From Erysipelotrichaceae bacterium (GTDB taxonomy: Bacteria; Bacillota_I; Bacilli_A; Erysipelotrichales; Erysipelotrichaceae), in the NCBI GenBank assembly GCA_016280635.1, contig JAEEHC010000060.1, positions 1-47,611 on the forward strand: DNA of 47,611 bases, given 5' to 3'. Below are positions 32,628-43,795 of the stretch, one piece after another. The position numbers and the translations under genes are program-made. The notes beneath the pieces are model-generated. The model saw nothing but the letters and a program-made list of their open reading frames with translations, did no database searches and had not been told where the DNA came from. Positions within the stretch are counted from its first letter, which is position 1. The number at the start of each line of letters is the position of its first letter.

Positions 32628-33476
32628 TTACTGACCTGCCGGTTTTCGCAGTTTCTTGCCGGTCCGGTCGGTCAGGGCCAGGTTGTCTTCGGCTTCCATC
32701 TTCTGCCAGTAAGTGTCGATGTTCTTGGCCAGCTGATGAGCGTTGGTGGGGTAGATGTAGTCCTCTTCATCGACCTCCAGGATCAGATCAATGGACAGCC
32801 CTTTCTTCTCCAGTTCGTGAACCATCCAGAGGATGTTTCGTAAAAGGTACTGGTTGGCATAGAAGTTGGTGCCATGGGTACCGCCGGTCTCCCATTCGCC
32901 GGAGCCGATGCAGTCATTGAGGTGGATCTTGAAGTTGTCCGAAGCGTAGGCGGCGATGGTCTTGAAGAAGGACATCTCCTCAAAACGGAAGGACATTTCG
33001 CTCATCATCAGATGGCAGGTATCCAGCAACGGATAGACCCGTCCGGGACCCAGGCGCTCACTGAGAAAACTGTTGATCTTCAGACACTCGATTGCTCCGA
33101 CAAAGCGGTAACAGTTTTCCACATGGAAAACAACATCCTGTTTTTTCATATAGCCCAGGAAGGCTTCTAACCGGGGGTGGCTCTGCAGTCTTTCCAGTCC
33201 GGTTTCAGCATGAACGACCAGACCGGCCTGATGGCGGCGGCAGAGTTCATAGACTTTCAGGGCATATTCGCTGTCAAACTCGCTGACCAGATCATAGACA
33301 TCGCAGCGCTCGATCGGATAGTGAACGGTAACGATCGGCTTGTTGAGGGTCTCAGCCAGTTCGAAGCGGTCGCGCTTATCACCGTAAAGGTGGATCTCAT
33401 AACCGTCAAAGAGATCGTAAAGGCATTTGATCTTTATCTGTTCGCTCTCCAGAGCGAGTTTCATTAACTTGCGCAT
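32628..33476 (-). CDS. xylose-isomerase-like TIM-barrel protein
   Basis: 282 residues. Strand-end motifs with acidic and His residues recur as in the AP endonuclease 2/sugar isomerase superfamily: KPIVTVHYPIE, AGLVVHAETG, DVVFHVENCYR, VYPLLDTCHLMMSE, NFKIHLNDCIGSG and LILEVDEEDY. These would supply a metal site for isomerase, epimerase or endonuclease chemistry. The specific reaction cannot be named. GGAGGCAGAC precedes ATG 33476. A terminator follows; the upstream neighbour on the same strand is the ABC permease 55 bases away. Confidence 0.75.
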   Translation of the reverse strand: MRKLMKLALESEQIKIKCLYDLFDGYEIHLYGDKRDRFELAETLNKPIVTVHYPIERCDVYDLVSEFDSEYALKVYELCRRHQAGLVVHAETGLERLQSHPRLEAFLGYMKKQDVVFHVENCYRFVGAIECLKINSFLSERLGPGRVYPLLDTCHLMMSEMSFRFEEMSFFKTIAAYASDNFKIHLNDCIGSGEWETGGTHGTNFYANQYLLRNILWMVHELEKKGLSIDLILEVDEEDYIYPTNAHQLAKNIDTYWQKMEAEDNLALTDRTGKKLRKPAGQ

Positions 33477-33530
33477 GTCTGCCTCCTGATTAATCGGAAC
33501 ACGGGAAAATTATAATACCATTACTGCCGT

Positions 33531-36500
33531 TCATTCAACGGCTTTCAGCGATTCGACCATCTGAATGCCGCGGAGATGGAAGTGCATGATGCCGTTAATG
33601 ATCAGCGAGAAGGCCGTGGTCATGAAGAAGGCGATGACGAAGGAGATGGGGTTAATGGTGCGGCCGAACATGACTTCATCCATCTCGGCCAGATTCATGA
33701 TCAGATCGTGCAGGTAAATGCCCGCCAGTAAGCCGGCGCCGGCACCGATGATGGTCATGATTATGCTTTCCCGGTTGACATAGCGGTCGACTTCCCGGTC
33801 AGTAAAGCCCAATACCTTGATGGTGGCGATCTCCCGGACACGCTCGGAAATGTTGACGTTGGAGAGATTGTATAAGACCACAGCTGCCAGGGCCGCCGCG
33901 GAAATTACCAGTACGACCACGATGATGGAGATGCTGGAGATCATGTCGGCAAAATTGGCCTGCAGGGATGAGTAGAAGGTAATTCCGGTGACATTATCCA
34001 AAGCCATGATCTGATTGCCCAGGGCGGTTTCAAAGCCGGCTTCCCGTGAACGGTTGCGGATCTGGTAGACTTCCGTGATCTTGGCCAGTGAGTTCCAACT
34101 GTCATACTGCTTCTGGGTCACATACATGTGATGGAAGACATAGTTTTCATAGATACCGGCAATGGTAACGGTGATCTCCTTTTCGTCGCTGTCGGTGAAA
34201 GTCAGTTGCTGACCGGTTTCCAGCTTAAGCTGGTTGGCCAGTTTCTGGGAAATGATGACGCCGTCATCCTGAAGTTTCAAAGCCTCATGCTTCTTTTCCG
34301 TATACAGGGAGGTGAACTGCTCAAAGGTGGTGATGTCGTCGACGATGTGAATGGTAACGGCGGCATCCTTATTTCCGATGCGGACGGTGGCAGAGATCTG
34401 CTGCTCACGGTAGATGTCTTCAACACCGTCAAGGGCCCGGATCTGTTCCATCAGTTCACTGCTGCCCTTTTTCAGGGTTACGGAAGCATCATAGTGGTAA
34501 ATATCCTCATACTGCGCCCGGGCGATGTCGGAAATGGAGTCGTTGATGCCGAAACCGGCCAGTATCAGGGCTGAGCAGCCGGCAATGCCGATGATGGTCA
34601 TCATCAGCCGCTTCTTGTAGCGGAAGAGGTTGCGGGCGGTGACCTTATGCAGGAAGGAGAGCCGGCGCCAGAGGAAGGAGATCCTTTCCAGCAATATCTT
34701 CTTACCGGCCTTGACGCTCTTGGGGCGCATCAGCTGGCTGGGTGAGTCATTGAGCTGCTGGTAGATGGTGGCGATGGTTACCAGTACGGTGGAAATGATC
34801 ATCGACAGCGAGGCCAGCAGGATCAGTTTAATTGGGAAGAGATAGTAGATGTCCTTCAGGTTATAAAGGGTATTCCAGGCCTTGAAGATGACCAGCGGGA
34901 AGACGATCATGCCGCTGAGGCAGCCGACCAGTGAGCCGGCAATGGAAGCGATCAGGGCATAGACGATGTACTTGCCGGCGATCTGCAGCCGGGAGTAACC
35001 CAGGGCCTTCAGAGTGCCGATCTCGGTACGCTGTTCATCGACCATCCTGGTCATGGTAGTGGTGCAGATCAGCGCCGCTACCAGGAAGAAGAATACCGGG
35101 AAGACCGAGGCAATGCCGTCCATGCGGTCGGCACAGGCCTCATAGTCGCGATAGGAATAGTGCGAGTTACGGTCCAGAACATACCATTGCGCCTGCAGAG
35201 AATCCAGTTCGTTCTGAGCATCCTCGAGTTTCTGCAGGCCTTCCTGCTTCTGCGTTTCGAATTCCTTCAGGCCATCCTGGTATTCCTGTTCGCCTTTTTT
35301 CAGCTGGGCCTTGGCCTCATTTAGAGCCTTACGGCCCTGCTGGACTTCCTTCTTGGAATTTTCCAGGGTTATCCGGGCAGCCTTAAGCTGGGTCATGCCT
35401 TCATCGTATTGCGCCTGAGCTTCGGTCAGCTGGTTATAGGCAGCCAACAGTTCGGGAACGGACTCCAGATAGGCATCGCGCTGCGCCCGCAGTTCTTCCA
35501 ATCGCTGACTGTCCTGCTCGATCTGGTTGATCTGCCGGGAAACGTCATCAAGCTGCTGGCTGATCTGCCGGCAGTTATCTTCAGCGCTGTGCAGGGACTG
35601 CTGCTGGGAAGACAGCTGTTCGTTAAGCGAAGAGAGCAGCTGCTGCTGACCGGAAAGCTCACCGCTGAGCTGGGCTTTCTGCAGCTGCAGCTGAGCCTTC
35701 TGCTGCTCGCTGATATCCGGGTCGGTAAGCTGCTGGTCTATTTCGGCTATCTGACTTTGCAGCTGAGCGATCTTTGTTTCCGTTTCACCGATCTGCCGGC
35801 GGGTCTGGGTGATGTTGTTTTCAATGCTGGTCCTGACGGTTTCCGCGTTGGTGAGGTTAGTCTGCAGGGAAGTCTGCATCATTAACAGGGTCGGCAGGGA
35901 AGCCTGGTTGGCTTCCAGGGTGGCGATCTCAGCCATGATGCCTACTAGCTCATCGGAAGAGTTTAGCGCGTCATAATACTGCTGCCAGCCTTCATCAAGC
36001 TGCTTCTTGGCTTCCGCCAGTTTTTTCTCGTTGGCTTCCAGTTCCTTTTCGCCTTCGGCGATCTGCTTTTCCGCATCCTTGATCTTCGCTTCGTTTTCTT
36101 CGATCTCCTTGCGTCCGACTTCCAGCTGCTGGTAAGCTTCATCGAGTTTCTGCTGGGCCTGTTCAATCTGGTAGCGGTACTCCTTCTTGCCATCGTCGAT
36201 CTCGCGCTGGTACTGGGCCATGCGGTCCTTGACGCTGTGGTTTTCCAGCAGTTCAATTCTTTCCCTCACCGGGTCAACGATGCGGAAGTACTCCTCGCCA
36301 TAGCTGTCCGCTTGGCGGGCTCCTTCGATGGTTACATCGATCTCGGTATAGTATTCCGCGCTGACGGCGGACTGGTTGATGACAATGAAGGTATCGACGG
36401 TTCCCGAGCCGATGTTTGATGATCCCTTCTGGTAGGAAAGGTAAGCGGGCAGATAACAGGTACCAACGATCAGGTAATCGCTGTACTTCAGGCTGTCCTC

Positions 36501-36986
36501 GACCTGTTGGTCGTCGCGGTGCAGGCTGATGGTATTACCGATCGAAAAGGCTCCGAACATGTTGGAGGTGGCACTGGCGGCTTCAATGAGACATTCGTTA
36601 TCGTTTTCCGGCATCCGGCCTTCGATCAGCCGGACCAGGTTGACATTTGTATTCTGGTCGTAGGAGATGACCTTGACGACCAGCTGGGTAGTCTTGAGGT
36701 TAGTCAGAGTATCCAGGGTAAAGATGGCCTGAGCGTCCTCGACCCCGCTGAGCTGACGGATCTCTTCAACATCCTTATCATAGAGGCCCAGGGTGGAGAA
36801 GACCTGCACATCCTGCAGGCGGTACTGGTCAAAATAGGTGTCGGCGCTATGCTTCATGTCCGGAGCCGAGGCTTTGATGCCGGCGAAAAAGGCGACCCCT
36901 AAGGCAACGATCGCCATGATGGACAGGAAACGGCCGAAATTACTGCGAATCTCGGCGATGATGTTTTTCAGAAACACCTGGGGCAC
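33531..36986 (-). CDS. FtsX/MacB-type ABC transporter permease with long coiled-coil domain
   Basis: 1151 residues; GTG start shares its G with the TAG stop of the ATPase gene, so the two are coupled. First helix about 17-38, then an extracellular region. Residues about 245-600 are an almost continuous coiled coil rich in Glu, Gln, Lys and Leu (EIDDGKKEYRYQIEQAQQKL and onward), ending with LQAQWYVLDRN. FtsX domain one follows (about 620-740), a further helix near 790 opens the second extracellular part, and the final FtsX domain lies at about 1010-1145. Such type VII exporters move lipids or peptides or signal mechanically rather than pump through the membrane. Substrate unknown. Confidence 0.88.
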   Translation of the reverse strand: MPQVFLKNIIAEIRSNFGRFLSIMAIVALGVAFFAGIKASAPDMKHSADTYFDQYRLQDVQVFSTLGLYDKDVEEIRQLSGVEDAQAIFTLDTLTNLKTTQLVVKVISYDQNTNVNLVRLIEGRMPENDNECLIEAASATSNMFGAFSIGNTISLHRDDQQVEDSLKYSDYLIVGTCYLPAYLSYQKGSSNIGSGTVDTFIVINQSAVSAEYYTEIDVTIEGARQADSYGEEYFRIVDPVRERIELLENHSVKDRMAQYQREIDDGKKEYRYQIEQAQQKLDEAYQQLEVGRKEIEENEAKIKDAEKQIAEGEKELEANEKKLAEAKKQLDEGWQQYYDALNSSDELVGIMAEIATLEANQASLPTLLMMQTSLQTNLTNAETVRTSIENNITQTRRQIGETETKIAQLQSQIAEIDQQLTDPDISEQQKAQLQLQKAQLSGELSGQQQLLSSLNEQLSSQQQSLHSAEDNCRQISQQLDDVSRQINQIEQDSQRLEELRAQRDAYLESVPELLAAYNQLTEAQAQYDEGMTQLKAARITLENSKKEVQQGRKALNEAKAQLKKGEQEYQDGLKEFETQKQEGLQKLEDAQNELDSLQAQWYVLDRNSHYSYRDYEACADRMDGIASVFPVFFFLVAALICTTTMTRMVDEQRTEIGTLKALGYSRLQIAGKYIVYALIASIAGSLVGCLSGMIVFPLVIFKAWNTLYNLKDIYYLFPIKLILLASLSMIISTVLVTIATIYQQLNDSPSQLMRPKSVKAGKKILLERISFLWRRLSFLHKVTARNLFRYKKRLMMTIIGIAGCSALILAGFGINDSISDIARAQYEDIYHYDASVTLKKGSSELMEQIRALDGVEDIYREQQISATVRIGNKDAAVTIHIVDDITTFEQFTSLYTEKKHEALKLQDDGVIISQKLANQLKLETGQQLTFTDSDEKEITVTIAGIYENYVFHHMYVTQKQYDSWNSLAKITEVYQIRNRSREAGFETALGNQIMALDNVTGITFYSSLQANFADMISSISIIVVVLVISAAALAAVVLYNLSNVNISERVREIATIKVLGFTDREVDRYVNRESIIMTIIGAGAGLLAGIYLHDLIMNLAEMDEVMFGRTINPISFVIAFFMTTAFSLIINGIMHFHLRGIQMVESLKAVE

Positions 36987-37690
36987 TAGTATTCGATCTC
37001 CTCAACATCCATCGGATGTTCGTTTACTTCAATTTTTTCAATCTTGCCGCTTCTGACCCGGATGACCTTGTCTCCCATCGGGCAGATGGCCAGGTTGTGG
37101 GTAATGACGATGACGGTCTTGCGGCTTTTGCGGCAGGTCTGCTGAAGAAGCTTCAATACCTGTTTTCCGGTTACATAGTCCAAGGCCCCAGTCGGCTCAT
37201 CGCACAGCAGCAGCTTGGGGTTCTTGGCCAGAGCGCGGGCGATGGCGACCCGCTGCTGCTCACCGCCGGAAAGCTGAGAGGGGAAGTTGCCGGTCCTTTC
37301 CTTCAGGCCGACGGCTTCGATGGTCTCATCGACATCCAGGGGGTGCTTGCAGATCTGGGTGGCCAGTTCAACGTTTTCCCTTAAGGTGAGGTTCTGAATC
37401 AGGTTATAGAACTGGAAGACAAAGCCGACATCATAGCGGCGGTACATGGTCATTTCCCGGCTGTTGAAAGCGGAGATCTCGTCTTCGTCGACGAAAATCT
37501 GGCCGCTGGTCACCGTGTCCATGCCGCCCAGCAGGTTCAGTATGGTACTCTTGCCGGCCCCGGAGGCACCGGCGATGATGACGAACTCGCCCTGGTCAAC
37601 GGAAAAGGAGACTCCATCCAGGGCCTTGATCTCCACTTCACCCATGGTATATGTCTTGCGGACATCGCGGAATTCAATGAAACTGGTCAT
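36986..37690 (-). CDS. ABC transporter ATP-binding protein (LolD/MacB type)
   Basis: 234 residues. Walker [10 protein letters not shown] (41-49), Q-loop in [12 protein letters not shown], signature LSGGEQQR (140-147), Walker [13 protein letters not shown] (160-171) and switch His in [23 protein letters not shown] at the N-terminus is typical of LolD/MacB/BceA-like ATPases that pair with FtsX permeases. It partners the permease encoded immediately downstream. The start at ATG 37690 follows GAAGGTGATAAA; a TATAAT -10 with weak TTTAAT -35 lies at 37716-37744 (minus strand). Confidence 0.93.
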   Translation of the reverse strand: MTSFIEFRDVRKTYTMGEVEIKALDGVSFSVDQGEFVIIAGASGAGKSTILNLLGGMDTVTSGQIFVDEDEISAFNSREMTMYRRYDVGFVFQFYNLIQNLTLRENVELATQICKHPLDVDETIEAVGLKERTGNFPSQLSGGEQQRVAIARALAKNPKLLLCDEPTGALDYVTGKQVLKLLQQTCRKSRKTVIVITHNLAICPMGDKVIRVRSGKIEKIEVNEHPMDVEEIEY

Positions 37691-37818
37691 TTTATCACCT
37701 TCATCTGATGAATAAATTATAGCTTTTTCCCCAGTTTAATTAAAGAATGGGCTTAGGGGATTTTTCTTTATTCCATCCGTCAATTGCGCTAGAATTATCG
37801 CGTGAGGAGAGCAGAGTC

Positions 37819-38166
37819 ATGGAAATGTTTCTCGAACAGTCGGTAAAGTTTGAAGAAGGCAGTCGGATCTGCGGGGTCTATGTGGTGAACAGTCAGGACC
37901 CGCAGTATCTCAGCGAACTGGCGGAAAGTGAAACGGAAGTCGGCCATGTCGAGTTTGACTATGACGTAAAGACCAATCAGCTCAGTTTTAAGGCGGTTGG
38001 CTGTGAGAAGTTCGCGGCAGCGAATTACCGCCAGCTGGTTGAGACGGTCTGGTCAAAGATCAGGATGATCCAGGCCTACTGGCGTTCCCCGGAATACCTC
38101 GTTCGCCGTAAGCTGGCCGAGCGGAAGGACGAAGTTCTGAAGCGGTACGATAAAAGGAAGAAATAG
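37819..38166 (+). CDS. unknown 115-residue protein
   Basis: ATG 37819 is chosen for GAGGAGA at 37804-37810; the open frame extends upstream without such a site. Soluble, mixed alpha/beta: an N-terminal strand segment (ICGVYVVNSQDPQYLSELAE), strands DVKTNQLSFKAVG, and a basic C-terminal helix (LAERKDEVLKRYDKRKK). No recognised domain. It is divergently oriented from the ABC operon, isolated, with a bidirectional terminator after it. Confidence 0.65.
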   Translation: MEMFLEQSVKFEEGSRICGVYVVNSQDPQYLSELAESETEVGHVEFDYDVKTNQLSFKAVGCEKFAAANYRQLVETVWSKIRMIQAYWRSPEYLVRRKLAERKDEVLKRYDKRKK

Positions 38167-38197
38167 TTCCAGCCTTTTGATGGTGAAAAAGCAGAAT

Positions 38198-38231
38198 AAA
38201 GGACCCGGGCGTGAAAACCGGGTCCTTTTGT
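38198..38231. terminator. bidirectional terminator between convergent genes
   Basis: AAAGGACCCGG / CCGGGTCCTTTT with a 9-base loop; T-rich on both strands. Confidence 0.88.
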
Positions 38232-38249
38232 CGCTTGGGGGGGATTTTA

Positions 38250-39794
38250 TCAAGGCTCAACCGGAATCAGAACCTTGGTTCCCTTGGTGAGGAAGTAGTA
38301 GTTCTTGTCGGTTCCGTAGTAGAGGATGCCATGGCGGCTGTAGTCATCATTGGTCGCCTTGGAAGAACTGAAACAGCGGTCGATCTCCACTGGCTCAGCG
38401 CCCTTGAGTGAATAGTACAGGGTATAGCTGTTCTTAAAGTAGAAGTAGCCATCATCGCAGCAGATGGCGGTATAGGTTCCCTTGTTGAAGAAGGGCGAAC
38501 AGGTCTTCCTGTCAGCATAAACGATCTGATTGTCGCTCACTGAGCGGTAGTAGACGCCGTCATGGACCTCGTCGTAGCCGTACAGGGTCTCCGCGTCGTA
38601 GTCGCCGGTAGCGAGCTCATCGGTCTTCTTTCCGTCATAGACGAAGACGGTGCCGAAGGAATCGGTGTAGACCAGCTTTTTGCCGCTGTTGGACAGCAGG
38701 ACTTCATCAACATCCTCAGCGATCACCTCGGCATTGAGTTTGCGGTCAAAGCGGATGATGTTGTTGTCGGTGGTCAGGTAATAACTGCTGATGAAACTGC
38801 TCAGGCCATGGTGATAACAGTAGACATACTGGTGGTTTACATAAACCCGGCTGTTAGCGGTAGCCATGGTTTCCGGGTAGATCAGGGCAGCGATCTTTTC
38901 CGCATATTCACTCTCGGAAGTCTGCAGCCTGCCGTCACGGAAGATTGCGTACTTTCCCTCCTCCATGAAGGCGCACTCGCTGGCGTCATCATTGATGAAG
39001 ATGCTGGAGGGGGAGGAAGCCAGAGAAGTAAGCTTGCCCTTGTGGAAGTGCAGCAGCTGTCCGCTGACATCAAGCAGCAGTACGCTGTCATCCGGACCGA
39101 CAGCTACCAGATGGGCGACGGTGACCTCGCCAAGTTCATAGGCAGCGGTCTTGTTCCCGGTGATCAGGTGCAGGGTGCTTTCGCTGCCGGAGAGCACATA
39201 AGCAACGGTTTTTCCGGATACGGACATCTTTAGGTATTTGACCGTTTCGTTTTCGCCGGTGATCCTGAGCACCGTCTTATTGTTTTTCAGATTGACATAA
39301 TGCCAGCTGTCATCGTCCCGGCGCTGATAACAGGCAAATTCGCCGCTGTCGGCCAGTACGAAATAGTCGACGCTTTCACCGTACGGCTTAAGGGCCTTGC
39401 CATTATACAGATACAGCAAGCGTTCATCGCCATTGGCGAGAATGAAGGCCAGACCGCTGCGGTCAAAGCTGTAGGTGAGTGAGGAGGTCCGGCCTTCGAA
39501 TGGGCCGGAGGTCTTGTTTCCGGCGGCTACGGCATAGTTGCCGCTGTCCCGGGATACCACAAATAGACGGCTTTCAAGGGAGTGGATGGCCAGTTGGCTG
39601 CCGCCTTTTGGCCAGAACAGAATGGCCAGAACCGCTATGGCCAGGACGGCCGCTGCGGCAATGATGACCTTCTTGTCAAGTCGGACATTGAGGCTTCTGA
39701 CGCCGGCTTTTTCCTTTTTCCTTAATGGTTTGCCGCAGTTGAGGCAGTAAACATAGTCTTCGCGGTTTTCCGCGCCGCAATACAGGCATTTCAT
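38250..39794 (-). CDS. zinc-ribbon, membrane-anchored protein with beta-propeller-like region
   Basis: 514 residues. A zinc ribbon with C3, C6, C17 and C20 is followed by a basic linker and a single transmembrane helix (43-61), then about 450 residues rich in short strands, Tyr and Asp, with repeated patterns such as SADSGEFACYQRRDDDSW-type turns (FVLADSGEFACYQRR; LLSNSGKKLVYTDSFG). Such repeats suggest a WD40/TolB-like propeller outside the membrane, with the zinc ribbon in the cytosol. Function unknown. It starts three bases after the stop of the upstream zinc-ribbon gene, so the two proteins form one operon and probably act together. Confidence 0.75.
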   Translation of the reverse strand: MKCLYCGAENREDYVYCLNCGKPLRKKEKAGVRSLNVRLDKKVIIAAAAVLAIAVLAILFWPKGGSQLAIHSLESRLFVVSRDSGNYAVAAGNKTSGPFEGRTSSLTYSFDRSGLAFILANGDERLLYLYNGKALKPYGESVDYFVLADSGEFACYQRRDDDSWHYVNLKNNKTVLRITGENETVKYLKMSVSGKTVAYVLSGSESTLHLITGNKTAAYELGEVTVAHLVAVGPDDSVLLLDVSGQLLHFHKGKLTSLASSPSSIFINDDASECAFMEEGKYAIFRDGRLQTSESEYAEKIAALIYPETMATANSRVYVNHQYVYCYHHGLSSFISSYYLTTDNNIIRFDRKLNAEVIAEDVDEVLLSNSGKKLVYTDSFGTVFVYDGKKTDELATGDYDAETLYGYDEVHDGVYYRSVSDNQIVYADRKTCSPFFNKGTYTAICCDDGYFYFKNSYTLYYSLKGAEPVEIDRCFSSSKATNDDYSRHGILYYGTDKNYYFLTKGTKVLIPVEP

Positions 39795-39797
39795 AGT

Positions 39798-41540
39798 CTA
39801 TACATCTCCGTAATCCGTGTAGGTATGGTTGACGTTTCCGTTGGAAACATTGAACTTGAGGGTATACTTGCCGGCCTTGAACTTGTAATATTCTTCACTT
39901 CCGGTCAATAACAGCCGCTGATAGGTTCCGCTGGGGCCGAAGGTCTCGACCGGGCCGTACCACTCATCGCCCTTGCCGACAGCCAGGGCAACGCGGAAAC
40001 TGCCGGCCGGCAGTTTGGCCGTGGCCTTGGAGCCGTCGCGGATATAGAGGGTCTCGACCAGCGTATCACTGGCGTTGTAAATCTTGACGAACATGTCGTC
40101 GCCGTCAGAAGAATCATAGATCGTCAGGCTTACCGCGCCGGAACTGCCGGAGCGGTAGACGATGCCGGAGGAGGGGCGGGACTGCCGGCAGGAGTCCGCC
40201 ATCTTCTGGGAATCGCGGAAATCGCTGATGCTGTTGAAGATGGTCATGGCGGTGTAGAACTTCTTTTCCCGGTAGTAACTCATCGCCTCGATGTAGTCAC
40301 CAAGGTCGCCGGCTTTCCGGCTGATCAGCCCGGAGCTGTTCTTGAGCACGTCGGCCAGATCATCCAAAGCCTTTTCATCGCCGCTTTCCAGCCTTTCGAC
40401 AGCGCTGAGGTAGCCGATGATCTGGCGGGCCTGGGAAAGGAATTGAGAAGCGACGCTGTTGGAAGAGATGATGTCATTGAGCATTCTCACGGCTTCGTCC
40501 GGCTCGTCGCTGACGAAGGCTCCCAGCGCCTTGCTGTAAGCTGCCATGGCGGCGGCATCGCTGATCTGGCCGGCTTTTTCAAAGTCTTCGGCGGCTGATT
40601 GGTAGTCGGAGTTCTTCAGACTGTTGGCGGCCAGTTTCTCCAGACCGTCAAGATAGGCCAGATACCTGTTGGCCTCTTCCAGTTTTCCAGCGGCCTTCAG
40701 GGCGCTGGCGGCATCCTCATAGCTGCCTTCCTGGAAGGCCAGGATGCCCTGACAGTATTGGACATATCTGGCGGCCTTTTGATAGTCGCCGAGCTCACTG
40801 AAGAGCTGAACAGCCTGCTGATAATCACCGTCTCTGGCAAGGCTAATGGCCAGATTGTAGCTTCTGCGCTTGGAAGCGTTGGGCAGATAGATGATCAGCG
40901 CTGCCGCGATGACGATAACGGCCAGGGCAATGGCGGCGGGAAGGCGGTACTTCTTCAGACCGTTAAGGGTCCGGTTTTCCCTGAGGGCCTTGCGGCAATA
41001 AGGACAGAAGTTGGCGCGGGCTGGGATGGATCGACCGCATTTCGGACAGGTGCGCATTTCCTCTTCAACCGGTTCTTCTTTTTCCTCAGCATCAGGGCTG
41101 ACCTTGAATTCCTCAATGATCTCCTGAACCTGCTCATCTTCGTCAGAACTTTGGCTTGCTGTCTGCGGTGCCGGGTTTTCCGGCGCTTGCGGTTCAGGGA
41201 TTTCACCTGGGTCTTCGCTGATGCTGATCAGTTCAGGGACATTTTCATTTTCTTCCGGCAACCGGACATCCGGCTGTTCAGCTGGGGTGTCGGCTTCCGG
41301 ACTTGTCTGATCATTAAGCAGCGATTCCGTCAGGTCTTCGCCAAAGGTCATCCGGCCCTGCTGAAGTTCATGACGGAATAAATGACCGCATTGCGGACAG
41401 CAGGCAATGGCGGTGTCACTGACGGCAGCCTGGCGGGCTGCCAGCAGGTACTCCACGAGCGTTGCCGTCTTTCCACAATGCGGACAGGTACCTTCGGTGT
41501 TTACCAGAAGGTCAAGTTCGTTTCTGTTGGCTTCGTCCAT
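39798..41540 (-). CDS. zinc-ribbon, membrane-anchored protein with TPR-like repeats
   Basis: 580 residues. Two zinc ribbons: CPHC (18-21) with CPQC (48-51), and CPKC with CPYC near 162-180. Between them lies a Pro/Glu/Asp-rich, probably disordered stretch (about 75-155). One transmembrane helix (about 203-222, AIALAVIVIAAALIIYL). The outer part has TPR-like repeats (AISLARDGDYQQAVQLFSEL; GILAFQEGSYEDAASALKAA; NSLKNSDYQSAAEDFEKAGQ), then a beta-rich C-terminal domain (about 470-580). Function unknown; a cytosolic sensor joined to an extracellular scaffold is the simplest reading. Expressed from a clear promoter through a leader with three hairpins. Confidence 0.78.
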   Translation of the reverse strand: MDEANRNELDLLVNTEGTCPHCGKTATLVEYLLAARQAAVSDTAIACCPQCGHLFRHELQQGRMTFGEDLTESLLNDQTSPEADTPAEQPDVRLPEENENVPELISISEDPGEIPEPQAPENPAPQTASQSSDEDEQVQEIIEEFKVSPDAEEKEEPVEEEMRTCPKCGRSIPARANFCPYCRKALRENRTLNGLKKYRLPAAIALAVIVIAAALIIYLPNASKRRSYNLAISLARDGDYQQAVQLFSELGDYQKAARYVQYCQGILAFQEGSYEDAASALKAAGKLEEANRYLAYLDGLEKLAANSLKNSDYQSAAEDFEKAGQISDAAAMAAYSKALGAFVSDEPDEAVRMLNDIISSNSVASQFLSQARQIIGYLSAVERLESGDEKALDDLADVLKNSSGLISRKAGDLGDYIEAMSYYREKKFYTAMTIFNSISDFRDSQKMADSCRQSRPSSGIVYRSGSSGAVSLTIYDSSDGDDMFVKIYNASDTLVETLYIRDGSKATAKLPAGSFRVALAVGKGDEWYGPVETFGPSGTYQRLLLTGSEEYYKFKAGKYTLKFNVSNGNVNHTYTDYGDV

Positions 41541-41572
41541 AAATGATACCTCGTCTTTTCAGGTGATTGTCA

Positions 41573-41631
41573 GTCTGTCGGAAAACAGACAAAGGGGACT
41601 TAAAGAAGTCCGGATAACATGATGATGTTAT
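41573..41631 (-). promoter_or_regulatory. three consecutive hairpins in the leader of the zinc-ribbon operon
   Basis: Perfect inverted repeats ATAACAT-N4-ATGTTAT (41614-41631), GGACTT-N4-AAGTCC (41596-41611) and GTCTGT-N6-ACAGAC (41573-41590) lie in series between the promoter and the start at 41540. None has a following T-run of terminator quality. Confidence 0.6.
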
Positions 41632-41647
41632 GCTTGTTAATAATTCT

Positions 41648-41676
41648 ATTGTATTTGCCGGGCGGGCTTTTTTCAA
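41648..41676 (-). promoter_or_regulatory. sigma-A promoter of the zinc-ribbon operon
   Basis: Minus strand TTGAAA, 17-base spacer, TACAAT; transcription start expected near 41641, leaving a leader of about 100 bases. Confidence 0.7.
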
Positions 41677-41697
41677 CCCATACAGTCTGTCAGGCCG

Positions 41698-41725
41698 AAA
41701 GAAAAGACCCGCCGCAGCGGGTCTT
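41698..41725 (-). terminator. terminator of groS-groL
   Basis: Minus strand AAGACCCGC-TGCG-GCGGGTCTT followed by TTC, 26 bases after the groL stop. Confidence 0.88.
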
Positions 41726-41750
41726 CAGATAATGGCTTTAAGTCAGGCGT

Positions 41751-43683
<1,933 letters not shown>

Positions 43684-43709
43684 AAATGCCTCCTATTTCT
43701 GACTTGTTT

Positions 43710-43736
43710 TTAGCACTCTTAATCTTTAAGTGCTAA
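43710..43736. promoter_or_regulatory. CIRCE operator (HrcA binding site)
   Basis: TTAGCACTC, nine-base spacer, AAGTGCTAA: the CIRCE consensus with one arm mismatch. It lies just downstream of the groS -10 and covers the expected transcription start. Confidence 0.95.
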
Positions 43737-43740
43737 AAAC

Positions 43741-43768
43741 ATTATAATTCAATACTTTACCATGTCAA
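43741..43768 (-). promoter_or_regulatory. sigma-A promoter of groS-groL
   Basis: Minus strand TTGACA, 16-base spacer, TATAAT. Confidence 0.92.
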
Positions 43769-43795
43769 GAGCCGGGGTGTAATTTCAGCCGCCTG

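Noticed and set aside
35200-36260. Apparent DNA repeats in the permease gene
   Set aside because: Explained by heptad codon use of the coiled coil, not by a DNA repeat element.
34128-36902. Several plus-strand frames opposite the ABC permease
   Set aside because: They mirror the repetitive Gln/Glu/Leu codons of the coiled coil and FtsX domains.
40599-41381. 260-codon plus-strand frame opposite the TPR-like zinc-ribbon gene
   Set aside because: Antisense shadow; the minus-strand gene has zinc ribbons, a membrane helix and a promoter.
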